Origin: Neptunitalea chrysea | GTDB lineage: Bacteria > Bacteroidota > Bacteroidia > Flavobacteriales > Flavobacteriaceae | DNA length: 47,696 nt | Assembly: GCF_027924145.1 (NCBI RefSeq) | Contig: NZ_BRVP01000023.1 | Coordinates: 1 to 47,696 of the forward strand | Direction of reading: 5' to 3' | In this document: piece after piece, positions 16,118 to 25,600 of the stretch | Numbering within the stretch: position 1 is the stretch's first letter | How the letters are laid out: each line of letters opens with the position of its first letter | Translations under genes and position numbers: made by a program | The notes under the pieces: model-generated | What the model was told of the DNA's origin: nothing | Seen by the model: the letters and a program-made list of their open reading frames with translations, nothing else | Database searches by the model: none

Positions 16118-17050
16118 TTAATGAAAATCTTTCCATTCGGTAAAAGTTCTGTTAAGCATCTTTTCTAATGTAGTCACCTCGTTACGATATAATTTTTTTA
16201 GCCATTGTTTTTCTTCAGGAGATATAGGTTGGTATTTTTTATCTGTCTTTAATAGGTTAAATACTTTCTCATTTAATAAGTATCGTATTTTATTTATAAC
16301 AGCTACCGGCAACATATATTTAGCAAATTTGGTGAATTTATAATCACCCTTGGAAATTTTACGAGAAATATTATAGATACCAGAATGTTTTACTATAACC
16401 GTTTCATTGTTATTTACAGGTTCAATTATTTCTAAAGGTTCAAGATTTAAAAATTTAAAACAAGAATTTATCGTTTCTAAAGGATTTGTTTTTAGAGATT
16501 CTAAAGTTATAAAAAGGATGTTTTCTTTACCAAATTCTTTAATAAAGATATCAATCCATTGAGAGTAGATGCTGAACTGATAGTAATTTTTCGGCCAATC
16601 TGGGTAGGCTTCAAAAGAGGCGTTTTTGTCTTCAATAATAGCATTTCTAAAATTTCTACGTTCTCTACCCGAACCTTTACACCACCAGTAGTGGGAATAA
16701 CTTCTGTCAATTGGGTTTCTTAGAATAATAATAAATTTAGGAGAAGTTTTAGCAATGCTCTTAATTCTAGGGATAAATAATTCAGGGAAAAATAAGCTAC
16801 CGGTAGATGATTCACCTTTTATTTTTGTTGTCTTATTATCGAAATATGACTTGTAAGCATCAATATTCTCTTGTTTAAAAGCATTGAAATTGGTGTCTGT
16901 CCAAAAGTGTGGCTCTTTTCTGGTTGACATACAAATATTGGGATGCTTGTTTAGTAAATCGTGTAAAGAAGACGTTCCACATTTCGCAACTCCTGGAACA
17001 AACACATCTGGTACAAAATACTTTAGGTCTGTATTTCTTTCTATTTTCAT
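16118..17050 (-). CDS. PAPS-dependent sulfotransferase
   Basis: Transfers sulfate from 3'-phosphoadenylyl sulfate to a hydroxyl, most likely on a sugar in this glycan locus. The 5'-phosphosulfate-binding loop is VPGVAKCGTSSLHDLL (about 17-32) and the 3'-phosphate-binding motif is FIIILRNPIDRSYSHYW (about 125-141), with the Arg and Ser in place. The 310-aa length fits cytosolic or heparan-type bacterial sulfotransferases. It has no signal peptide, so sulfation would precede export. It lies between the glycosyltransferase at 17056 (5 nt gap) and the flippase (0 nt gap), which ties it to the same product. Confidence 0.9.
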   Translation of the reverse strand: MKIERNTDLKYFVPDVFVPGVAKCGTSSLHDLLNKHPNICMSTRKEPHFWTDTNFNAFKQENIDAYKSYFDNKTTKIKGESSTGSLFFPELFIPRIKSIAKTSPKFIIILRNPIDRSYSHYWWCKGSGRERRNFRNAIIEDKNASFEAYPDWPKNYYQFSIYSQWIDIFIKEFGKENILFITLESLKTNPLETINSCFKFLNLEPLEIIEPVNNNETVIVKHSGIYNISRKISKGDYKFTKFAKYMLPVAVINKIRYLLNEKVFNLLKTDKKYQPISPEEKQWLKKLYRNEVTTLEKMLNRTFTEWKDFH

Positions 17051-17055
17051 ATTGC

Positions 17056-18204
17056 TTAATTACTATTTTCCCAGGTGTTTATATACTTCTCTGCGACTTT
17101 AACACAGTCATGTTCTTGCTCAATAAACGCACGTGCGTTTTTTGATATCTCTAGAATTTTATCAGGGTTCTCAATAAGAAAGGATAGTTTTTTAGCCATT
17201 AGTTCTTCATTTGGGACAGCATGCACAGCAATGGTGTCTTCTTGTAATTTATAGTGATCTTGCCATTGCTTAGAAGCTCCTGTAAAAACAACTTTACCCT
17301 TAGCCATGGCTTCTAAAGCATTGTATCCTTGATCATAGGCATTCGCCTGATCTAATAAAATATGACAACTGTTGTATTTGGTAATATACTCGTTATAGGG
17401 TAAGCTTACAGCAGTTATAATTTCTACCTTGTCTTTATACTTTTTAGCAATGAGTTCTAATGCCTTTATAAAGTAGTTATTCCCTTTTTTGTGAATATTC
17501 AATTTATTGATACCATGAAAAATAATAATCTTGTTATCTATTATTGGAGGTGTATAATCAAACAATTGTAATCTTACAGGAAATGGAATTAAAAGTTCAA
17601 CTTTAGGAAGTCCCTCATACGCCATTACATAATCATAATCTCCGGGGATGATTCCTTTTACATGTTGTATCACAAATTCATGCAATTTTTTAGAGTTCTT
17701 AGTTGTATAGAGTAAAGAGTGACTGTAATTAGTTTTTAACGCTTTCGGATTTTTAAGATATGCACTTAATACATGATGTGATAGGTCATTTTTTAAAAGA
17801 TAGTTTATATACGTATAATCATCTCCGCAGGCGGAAAGAAACACATTTTTATTATGTTTAAAAATAAAGTCTAATATACGCTTCTCGGTATAATAATGTT
17901 TGGTTAGTGGTTGTTCGTTAATTAAAAAAACGACATCAAAATTCTTAAGACGATTAGATGCTTTTTTGAATAAATAAAAAACCTCCCAAACGCCCATGTC
18001 TATTTTAGTAAATTTGTGGATAGCTTTTCTTAATAGAAATGGAAAACCTTTGGAAGAAAATTCAGGTTCAAAAGATATGTCAACCGAATAATTTTTAAAA
18101 CCATCTTTTCTACCAGCTAAAATAACATCATGACCTATAGTTGTTAATCCTTCTTTTAACGAATTAAAAAAACCACTATACTCCCCAAGAAGTAAAATCT
18201 TCAT
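17056..18204 (-). CDS. Glycosyltransferase, GT-B fold (GT4-like)
   Basis: 382-aa cytoplasmic or membrane-associated transferase. The N terminus MKILLLGEYSGFFNSLKEGL is a typical first strand and nucleotide loop of GT-B enzymes. The C-terminal half has KLNIHKKGNNYFIKALELI and HILLDQANAYDQGYNALEAMAKGKVVFTG, the donor-binding helix pattern seen in family 4 (Glu in ALEAMA). The sugar and acceptor are unknown. It is the first gene of the minus-strand run toward the flippase and is divergent from the glycosyltransferase at 18246. AT content looks like that of its neighbours. Confidence 0.82.
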   Translation of the reverse strand: MKILLLGEYSGFFNSLKEGLTTIGHDVILAGRKDGFKNYSVDISFEPEFSSKGFPFLLRKAIHKFTKIDMGVWEVFYLFKKASNRLKNFDVVFLINEQPLTKHYYTEKRILDFIFKHNKNVFLSACGDDYTYINYLLKNDLSHHVLSAYLKNPKALKTNYSHSLLYTTKNSKKLHEFVIQHVKGIIPGDYDYVMAYEGLPKVELLIPFPVRLQLFDYTPPIIDNKIIIFHGINKLNIHKKGNNYFIKALELIAKKYKDKVEIITAVSLPYNEYITKYNSCHILLDQANAYDQGYNALEAMAKGKVVFTGASKQWQDHYKLQEDTIAVHAVPNEELMAKKLSFLIENPDKILEISKNARAFIEQEHDCVKVAEKYINTWENSN

Positions 18205-18214
18205 AAGATAACTG

Positions 18215-18222
18215 TATATTTG
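18215..18222 (+). promoter_or_regulatory. Predicted -7 box for the glycosyltransferase-fdtA pair
   Basis: TATATTTG matches TAnnTTTG, 23 nt before the ATG at 18246. Confidence 0.55.
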
Positions 18223-18245
18223 TGTGAAGATAATTGTTTCGCCTA

Positions 18246-19328
18246 ATGCAGCAAAATATAAATAATAGAATATGTTTATTGGTAGATTGTTTGGCTACAG
18301 GTGGAGCAGAAAGAACCGCTGCAAATCTTTCTATTGAATTTTACAACTTAGGTTTTCAGGTTATAATAATCTCTTTATTAGATGAGGTTAATTATAATTA
18401 TAAGGGAACACTCATTAATTTAGGAAAAAAAAGGGGGGGTAATAAAGTTATTCGCAATATAGCAAAGGGGGCTAGATTAAGTAGTATTCTTAAAAAACAA
18501 ACGCCGGATTGTATTATAGACTTTAGGATGCGAAATAATTTGGTACGAGAGTTTTTGTTGTATCAATTTATATTTAGAAACTATGTGATGATTTACCGTA
18601 TTAATAGCGCTAAGGTAGATTGGCATATACCTAAAGGAAGCTTTTTTAAGAAAGTCTATAGTAAGAGTAATGTAGTAGCTGTATCTAAAAGTATAGAAGG
18701 TGCTTTAAAAACAACCTTGGGCTTTTCTAATGTTTCTTATATCCCCAATTTTTTTAAAAAGTCTCAAAATACTACCTTTGATAGACCAAGTGATGTTCCT
18801 GAAGAGTATATACTAGCCGTTGGTAGCTTACGAAACAACATAAAACAATTTGACAAGCTTCTTGACATATATGCAGATAGTAAATTACCTGAAAAAGAAA
18901 TTGCCTTGGTGGTTTTAGGAGAAGGTGAAGACTACGAGAGCTTACAGCAGCAAATAGCTGACTTAAACTTAAAAGAGAAGGTGCTGCTTTTGGGACGTAA
19001 AGAACAGATTGAAGGTTATGTAAAGCGTGCTCGTTTTTTAGTCTTGAGTAGTGCGTTAGAAGGGTTTCCTAATGTTATTCTGGAATCTTTATCATTAGGG
19101 ACTCCGGTAGTTTCTTTTGATTGTGTATCGGGACCTTCGGAAATGATTATTGATAAAGAAAACGGATTGTTAGTTCAAAATCAGGATTTTGACGAACTCA
19201 GGAATGCTATAGATTTAATGGTAGAAGACACTAATTTATACCTTAAATGTAAAGCAAATACAGATATAACTTTAAGTGCTTTTTCTAAAGAAGTAGTACT
19301 ACAAAAGTGGCTTGAAATTTTACAATAA
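18246..19328 (+). CDS. Glycosyltransferase family 4
   Basis: GT-B fold transferase of about 360 aa. The acceptor-side N terminus has CLLVDCLATGGAERTAANLS, the GGAER motif of family 4 enzymes. The donor domain has AVGSLRNNIKQFDKLLD, VVLGEGEDYESLQ, and SALEGFPNVILESLSLGTPVVS, which includes the E-x7-E motif, followed by GPSEMIIDKENGLL. The frame could open at TTG 18234, but I prefer ATG 18246 (MQQNINNRICLLV), which leaves a 23-nt leader after the -7 box. The ketoisomerase gene starts on the base after its stop codon, so the two form an operon. The linkage made is unknown. Confidence 0.92.
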   Translation: MQQNINNRICLLVDCLATGGAERTAANLSIEFYNLGFQVIIISLLDEVNYNYKGTLINLGKKRGGNKVIRNIAKGARLSSILKKQTPDCIIDFRMRNNLVREFLLYQFIFRNYVMIYRINSAKVDWHIPKGSFFKKVYSKSNVVAVSKSIEGALKTTLGFSNVSYIPNFFKKSQNTTFDRPSDVPEEYILAVGSLRNNIKQFDKLLDIYADSKLPEKEIALVVLGEGEDYESLQQQIADLNLKEKVLLLGRKEQIEGYVKRARFLVLSSALEGFPNVILESLSLGTPVVSFDCVSGPSEMIIDKENGLLVQNQDFDELRNAIDLMVEDTNLYLKCKANTDITLSAFSKEVVLQKWLEILQ

Positions 19329-19739
19329 ATGAAAACAACAATAGACGATTTAAAGTTTATAGATATACCAAAAATAATTGATCATAGAGGGAATATTTCT
19401 GTTATAGAAAACGACGTCTTACCTTATGATATAAAAAGGGTTTATTATTTATATGATGTGCCTAGTGGAGCTGTTAGAGGAGGGCATGCGCATAAAAATT
19501 TATATCAATGCCTAATAGCGTTAAGTGGTAGTTTTGATGTGCTCTTAAACGATGGGGTAAATGAGATTAGGATAACTCTTAATAAACCTAATAAAGGCTT
19601 GTTAATACCTAATGCTATATGGAGAGAGTTAGAAGATTTCTCTTCAGGATCTGTATGTTTGGTATTGGCTTCTGATGTATATAAAGAAGAAGATTATATT
19701 AGAGACTTTCATGATTTTAAAAGTTATAAGGCCTATTAA
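19329..19739 (+). CDS. fdtA: FdtA/WxcM-type cupin sugar 3,4-ketoisomerase
   Basis: 136-aa single-domain cupin of the WxcM C-terminal/FdtA family. These enzymes isomerise dTDP-4-keto-6-deoxyglucose to the 3-keto form, the substrate for 3-amination by FdtB-type transaminases. Visible motifs are IDHRGNISVIE (about 17-27), RVYYLYDVPSGAVRGGHAHK (37-56), with the two His of the active-site region at 53 and 55, and an IPNAIWRELEDFS block near 101. Length is full. It follows the GT4 gene with no gap and overlaps the convergent GT2 gene's stop by 4 nt. Whether the product is the galacto (FdtA) or gluco (QdtA) isomer cannot be told, so the symbol is provisional. Confidence 0.85.
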   Translation: MKTTIDDLKFIDIPKIIDHRGNISVIENDVLPYDIKRVYYLYDVPSGAVRGGHAHKNLYQCLIALSGSFDVLLNDGVNEIRITLNKPNKGLLIPNAIWRELEDFSSGSVCLVLASDVYKEEDYIRDFHDFKSYKAY

Positions 19740-20686
19740 TACGTACTTACTTTTATATTCTGTTTCATTAAAAAGCGTTTTGTAGCTTTTATCATTTTTA
19801 CTACAAATAACGGGCTTCTTACTAATAGGCGTTGTTTAGAATTTATGTTACTGAAGTTAATTTGTGCTATTAGTTTATTAGCTTCATGTTTGTTTCCTTC
19901 AAGGCGTAAGTTAGAGGCAAAACTATACCGTTGAAAGTCTAGATATTTTTGCAGAGAAGTGTTGTCTTTAGAATACTTATCGTAGCTACTAAAATCAGGA
20001 TAATTTTTACCACTTATTTTAGAATATACCATTTGATTGGGGATATCGTTTCGGTAGGTAGCTAATGGTTTAAAGCAATAGGCTAATTTATATGTAGAAA
20101 AGGCCTTTATATAAAAATCAACATCTTCTGCATAATTTATATTGGTATCAAATAAATCTTCAGTAGTATCTAAAACAGATTTTTTAAAGGTTAAACTACT
20201 TTGGCAAATTATAGGTTGACCTAAATTGTATTTGAAAAAATCTTCAACTAAAAAAGAGGTGTTTTCCTTAGTAGTATCAACCGTTTTATTGGTTCGTAAT
20301 TTACCAAAAGAATACTGTTCGTAATAGTCAGTTCCGTAAAAATCGGCTTCAGGAAATGAAGCTTGTAAGTTATAGATGGTAGAAAGAAAATTAGGTTCGT
20401 ACAAATCATCTGCATCTAATAGGCAAATAATGGCACCTTTAGCATTTGTAATACCTGTATTTCTGCTCGCTGCAAGTCCTTTGTTATGGGGGTGGTGTAT
20501 TAGTACAATACGATCGTCGTTAACTGTAGCAACTTGTTGCAAACTGTTGTCTGTACAGCAGTCATTAACTAAAACAATCTCAAAATTAGTATAATCTTGT
20601 TGCAAAACAGATTGCAATGTTTTAAGAATATATTTCTCTTTATTATATAGGGGGATAATAATGGAAAATAATGGCTGCTGCTGCAT
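19736..20686 (-). CDS. Glycosyltransferase family 2 (GT-A)
   Basis: 316-aa inverting GT-A transferase. The N terminus has FSIIIPLYNKEKYILKTLQS (about 7-26), VLVNDCCTDNS with the first nucleotide-binding Asp, and ICLLDADDLYEP (about 88-99) with the DxD-type metal-binding motif. The mid-region FYIKAFSTYKLAYCF is typical of capsule and O-antigen transferases, and the C terminus is basic. It lies 18 nt after the second GT2 gene, downstream of ftsE on the same strand. Its stop overlaps that of the ketoisomerase gene. Substrate unknown. Confidence 0.9.
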   Translation of the reverse strand: MQQQPLFSIIIPLYNKEKYILKTLQSVLQQDYTNFEIVLVNDCCTDNSLQQVATVNDDRIVLIHHPHNKGLAASRNTGITNAKGAIICLLDADDLYEPNFLSTIYNLQASFPEADFYGTDYYEQYSFGKLRTNKTVDTTKENTSFLVEDFFKYNLGQPIICQSSLTFKKSVLDTTEDLFDTNINYAEDVDFYIKAFSTYKLAYCFKPLATYRNDIPNQMVYSKISGKNYPDFSSYDKYSKDNTSLQKYLDFQRYSFASNLRLEGNKHEANKLIAQINFSNINSKQRLLVRSPLFVVKMIKATKRFLMKQNIKVSTY

Positions 20687-20704
20687 TAAAAAACAACTTT
20701 ATGC

Positions 20705-21700
20705 CTAACCTTTGTTTAGTTTGTTAGACTTATTCATCTGATAACAAAAATAACTTGTTTTATAAATATCAAAAATAAATAGAGATGGTTTCTTAGAAGT
20801 AAGGTTCTTTTCCATAGAATTTTTAAACATGGAATGAAAAATGTCCATTAAAAAACTTACTTTTAAAAGCCTTAGTTTAGCATACACGTTACCCAATCTA
20901 CTCTCTTTAATATCCATAAAGTCAGATTTATGCAAGTAAACTAAGTTTTTCATAGCCCTTTTAGTCTTATCTAAATAGTCTACAGAGTAATCTTCGTTTA
21001 AATGATAGATCTCGTTTGAAATATGGTGGATTTTAATTCCTTTTTGTTTTAAGTTTCTTATAAATAGGTAATCTTCGTAGCCATATTGTGTTAAAGAAGA
21101 TTCAAATTGAATATAATTGAAAATGCTTTTCTTGATTAAAATATTTGAGGTAAACGTAGTAGCGTACGGATCTTTTAAACGTTGTTCAAGTGTAAATGCT
21201 TCACGATAAATACCGAATAACCAACGAAGATTCTGGTCTTTTGTAATGGTTGGCATATACTCCCAGCCACCAAAAATAACTTCGTTACCTTCTTGAATGG
21301 AGTTCAAGTATCTCTGGAAAAAGCTTACATTTTTTGGCAATACATCACAGTCAAGAATAAGCAGGTAATCTTTACTGGCTTTTTGAGCCATGTAGTTTAT
21401 GGTCTGAGAACGTCCTTTATTCTTTTTAGATTTGTAATAGATACAATTAGGAATATCTTCTATTCGTTTGTTTTTATCAAGGTACATAGAAGAACCATCC
21501 TCACAGCATATAATTTCTACATCAATGCGCTCATCTAAATGATATTGATGCAATGTTTTAATTAAATCATATGCATTGTGGTTATATATAGGTATTAAAA
21601 TTGAAATGCTTACAAAAGGTTCTGTTATTTTAAGAGGAATTACTTTAGATTCTCTTGCTCCACCTTTTTGTATTACAGTCTGTTGGTTGGCTAAAATCAT
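20705..21700 (-). CDS. Glycosyltransferase family 2 (GT-A)
   Basis: 331-aa GT-A transferase. After about 30 leading residues come VSISILIPIYNHNAYDLIK, IICCEDGSS, and YLLILDCDVLPKN with the DxD motif (DCD). YGYEDYLFIRNLKQKG is the acceptor-side ED block found in galactosyl- and N-acetylgalactosaminyltransferase-like enzymes. It begins 38 nt downstream of the ftsE stop and is followed by another GT2 gene after 18 nt, suggesting an ftsE-GT2-GT2 transcript. The start is the first ATG; the N-terminal extension before the core is weakly supported, and a later start is possible. Confidence 0.88.
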   Translation of the reverse strand: MILANQQTVIQKGGARESKVIPLKITEPFVSISILIPIYNHNAYDLIKTLHQYHLDERIDVEIICCEDGSSMYLDKNKRIEDIPNCIYYKSKKNKGRSQTINYMAQKASKDYLLILDCDVLPKNVSFFQRYLNSIQEGNEVIFGGWEYMPTITKDQNLRWLFGIYREAFTLEQRLKDPYATTFTSNILIKKSIFNYIQFESSLTQYGYEDYLFIRNLKQKGIKIHHISNEIYHLNEDYSVDYLDKTKRAMKNLVYLHKSDFMDIKESRLGNVYAKLRLLKVSFLMDIFHSMFKNSMEKNLTSKKPSLFIFDIYKTSYFCYQMNKSNKLNKG

Positions 21701-21738
21701 TGCTTTTTGATTTAGTTAATCTGATAGTTTTAGAGTTA

Positions 21739-22422
21739 TTATGCACTTTTTTGAACTACTTCAAAAACCTTGCTTCCGTCACATTTAAGGGTTTTAGACG
21801 GATACTTAAGTAATAAGGCATAATCATGTGTAGCCATAAGTATGCTTTGTCCATTGGCATTAATATCTCGTAAAACTTTCATAACTTCTACACTTGTTTG
21901 AGGATCTAAATTTCCTGTTGGTTCATCGGCAAGTATTAACTCAGGGTCGTTTAATAAAGCTCTTGCAATAGCCACCCTTTGTTGTTCACCACCTGAAATT
22001 TGATGTGGAAATTTAAAACCTTTAGTTTTCATATCTACTTTTTCTAAAACTTCATCAATACGTTTAGAAATTTCGTTTTTGTCTTTCCAACCGGTAGCTT
22101 TTAATACGAAAAATAAGTTATCTTGAATGGTTCGATCGGGGAGCAGTTTGAAATCCTGGAAAACGATACCAATCTTTCTTCTAAGAAAAGGTATTTCTTT
22201 TTCCTTAAGGGTTCTTAAATCGAAACCAACTATTGAGCCGGAACCTTGTGTGAGGGGAAGGTCACCGTATAAAGTTTTCATGAAACTACTTTTTCCACTT
22301 CCAGTTTTACCAATTAAATAGACAAATTCGCCTTTATTAATTGCTAAATTAATATCAGAAAGTACAAGACTTTCCTTTTGGAAAATGGAAACATTGTTGA
22401 GTTCTACAATCAATTCACTCAT
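21739..22422 (-). CDS. ftsE: Cell division ABC-type ATPase FtsE
   Basis: ATPase that, with membrane partner FtsX, controls peptidoglycan hydrolases at the septum. 227 aa. Motifs: Walker A IGKTGSGKSS (about 37-46), Q-loop GIVFQDFKLLPDRT, ABC signature ISGGEQQRVAIARAL (about 142-156), Walker B LILADEPTGNLD (about 160-171), and the H-loop MATHDY. The FQDFKLLPDRTI run distinguishes FtsE from most LolD/MacB-type ATPases. FtsX is not adjacent; two glycosyltransferase genes follow instead. No full TAnnTTTG box was found: the nearest upstream match on the minus strand ends in A. Confidence 0.9.
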   Translation of the reverse strand: MSELIVELNNVSIFQKESLVLSDINLAINKGEFVYLIGKTGSGKSSFMKTLYGDLPLTQGSGSIVGFDLRTLKEKEIPFLRRKIGIVFQDFKLLPDRTIQDNLFFVLKATGWKDKNEISKRIDEVLEKVDMKTKGFKFPHQISGGEQQRVAIARALLNDPELILADEPTGNLDPQTSVEVMKVLRDINANGQSILMATHDYALLLKYPSKTLKCDGSKVFEVVQKSA

Positions 22423-22603
22423 GCTTAAGGTTGGAGTAATGGATATAATATTCTGTAAAGGTACTAACTTAGTTAATTAATTAAAAGATGAACGTAAGTA
22501 ATTATGACATATTGTATAAATCATGTTAAAAAATCAATTTTTTTTAGGGAAGTATTAACATAATTATTACAACTTTATTTCGTTCTATGCATATGGATAT
22601 ATT

Positions 22604-22611
22604 TATCTTTG
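22604..22611 (+). promoter_or_regulatory. Predicted -7 box for the TPR/outer-membrane barrel operon
   Basis: TATCTTTG matches TAnnTTTG, 28 nt upstream of the ATG at 22640. Confidence 0.55.
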
Positions 22612-22639
22612 TACGAATCCTATCAAAAATACATTTTAA

Positions 22640-25600
22640 ATGAATAAATATTGTGTCATTTTTCTGCTTTTATGCGGTTCTGTAATGCCTTGTTTTGTTA
22701 ATGCACAACAATCTGCTGTGTATGTCAATGACCTTAAGGAATATAGAGATGCGGTGTATTTGTATAATAACAAGCAATACCAAGCCGCTCAAAGTATTTT
22801 TCAACAAGTTAAAAAGACTACCGATAATAATGAGGTAGAAGCCAATTGTACGTATTACATAGCTAATTGTGCTGTTCGCTTAAATCAATTGGGAGCAGAT
22901 GCTCTTATGGAGGATTTTGTAACTCAATATCCGATGTCTACTAAAAGAAATTCGGCATATAAAGATGTTGCAGATTATTATTTTGAACAGGGAAAATATG
23001 CTTATGCGTTAAAATGGTACGAAAAAGTAGATGTTTCTAATTTGAGTTATGCAGAGAAAGAACGTTACTACTTCTATTCAGGATATGCATTTTTTACTGC
23101 TAAAAGGTACGATAAAGCAAGAGGGTTTTTTGAGAAAGTTTCTGATTCTGAAACCTATGGCTCTCAGGCAAAATATTACATTGGTTATATGGCCTATGAG
23201 GGAGATGACTACAATCAGGCAATGGATGTTTTTAACCAGATTGAAGGTAGTAAACAATTAGATGAAAAACTTGCTTATTACAAAGCTGATATGAATTTTA
23301 AGCTTGGTAAGTTTGAATTGGCATTAAAACAGGCCTTAGAGCAATTAGAAAAAACAAGAGACAGAGAAGAGGTTTCTGAATTACATAAGATAGCCGGCGA
23401 GAGTTTGTTTAATCTTAAGCGATATGAAGAGGCAATACCACATTTATCTGCTTATAAAGGAAAAAAGGGTAAATGGAATAATACCGATTATTATATGTTA
23501 GGGTATGCGTATTACCAGAAGCAAGACTATGAAAGTGCTATTGGGCAGTTTAATAAAATTGTTGATGGTAAAAATAAAGTTGCTCAAAATGCTTATTATC
23601 ATTTAGCACAATGTTATTTAAGTACCGATAAAAAATTGCAGGCTTTAAATGCATTTAGAAATGCATATCAAATGGAGTTTGATGATGAAATTCGTCAAGA
23701 TGCAATGTTTAACTATGCTAAACTTAGTTATGATGTAGGGAATCCATACGAGAGTGTTCCTGCAGTTTTGTTATCATATTTAGATACATACCCTGATGCC
23801 GGACATAAAGAAGAAATAGAATCTTTATTGGTAGATTCTTATATAACCTCTAAAAATTATGATGCAGCACTTCAGTTATTAGAAAAAAATAGAAATTATA
23901 GTAGTAAGGAAACCTACCAAAAAGTAGCGTTTTATAGAGGAGTTGAAATTTTTAATGAAGGAGATTATAAGAATGCAATGGCTTACTTTGATAAATCGCT
24001 AAAACAACCTCAGAATGCGGTATATAATGCCCGTGCTACCTATTGGAAAGCAGAGTGTAATTATTTGTTAAGTAATTACGAAGATGCTCTTATAGGATTT
24101 AAACGGTTTGAAACGTATAATACTGCTGGTTTAAGAGAGAACGCCAATATAGATTACAATATAGCGTATACATATTTTAAGCAAAAGAAATATGATCAAG
24201 CGATAAACTACTATCAGAAATTTATAAATAGTACTTCAGATAATCATTATTTAAATGATGCCTATTTAAGATTGGGAGATAGTTACTTTGTAACCAGAAA
24301 GTACTGGCCTGCCATGGAAACCTATAATAAAGCGATTACCTTAAACGGAGTAGATGCTGATTATGCTGCTTTTCAGAAAGCAATTAGTTATGGTTTTGTA
24401 GATAGAAGTGAACGCAAGATTGAAGACCTTGAAAAATTTGTTGCCACTTTTAAAAATTCAGCTTATACAGATGATGCCCTTTTTGAATTAGGTAAAGTTT
24501 ATATAGAACAAGGGAAAAATCAGAAAGGAATTAAGGCGTATGATAAACTAGTAACCGAACATAAAAATAGTTCATACGCACCTAAAGCTTTATTGAGAGA
24601 GGGATTGGCATTATACAATTCTAATCAGAATGAGTTGGCAATGATAAAACTTAAAAAAGTAGTTTCAGATTTTCCTAAGACGCAAGAGTCTATAGAGGCT
24701 GCAGGTACTATTAAGCAATTATATAGTGAACAAGGACAAATTGACGCCTATGCAGCGTGGGTGCAACAATATGATTTTATTCAGGTAACTAATGCTGATC
24801 TTGATAATGCTACGTATGAGTACGCCGAAACTCAGTTTGTACAAAATAAGAATGAAAAAGCAATTAAAGGCTTTGAAGAGTATTTGAATAAATTCCCTAA
24901 TGGACTTCATGTAACGAATGCACATTTTTATTTAGCACAATTGTTATATGGTAAAGACGATAAAGTAGGAGCTAAACCACATTATGAAGCTGTAATAGGA
25001 ATGGAACGAAATGAGTTTACGGAACAAGCACTAAGCAGATTGTCTTCTATTTATCTTGAAAATAAAAATTATGACGCTGCTATACCGGTACTTAAACGTT
25101 TAGAAACAGAGGCAGATTATCCACAAAATGTTAGTTATGCACAATCTAATTTAATGAAGGCATATTACGAGCTAAACGATTATGAGGCTACAATTGCGTA
25201 TGCAGAAAAAGTGTTAGCTAATCCTAAGATTGACGATCGTATTACAAGTGATGCCAAGATAATGATTGCACGCTCTGCGATGAAAACAGGAGATGAAGCA
25301 AGAGCAAAACAAGCGTATGCAGATGTACAAAAAATTGCTACGGGAGCTTTAGCCGCCGAAGCTAATTATTATGATGTATACTTTAAAAATAAAGAAGGAG
25401 ATTATGTAGCATCTCATGAGGCATTTAAAAATTTTGCTAAAAACTATGGTGGATATAAAGAGTTTACCGGTAAAGTTCTTATTGTTGAAGCTAAGAATTA
25501 TTATGCAGAGAAAGATTCTTTTAATGCTACTTACATGCTAAATCATGTTATAGAAAAGTATGAGGCGTATCCGAATATAGTTTCTGAAGCGCAAGTGTTA

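Noticed and set aside
18234-18245. TTG start for the glycosyltransferase at 18246
   Set aside because: An ATG four codons later gives a typical N terminus; the added residues (MFRL) carry no support.
12844-21700. The glycan locus as a recently acquired genomic island
   Set aside because: I see no integrase, transposase, tRNA or direct-repeat boundary, and base composition looks like the neighbours; only a genome-wide comparison could show transfer.
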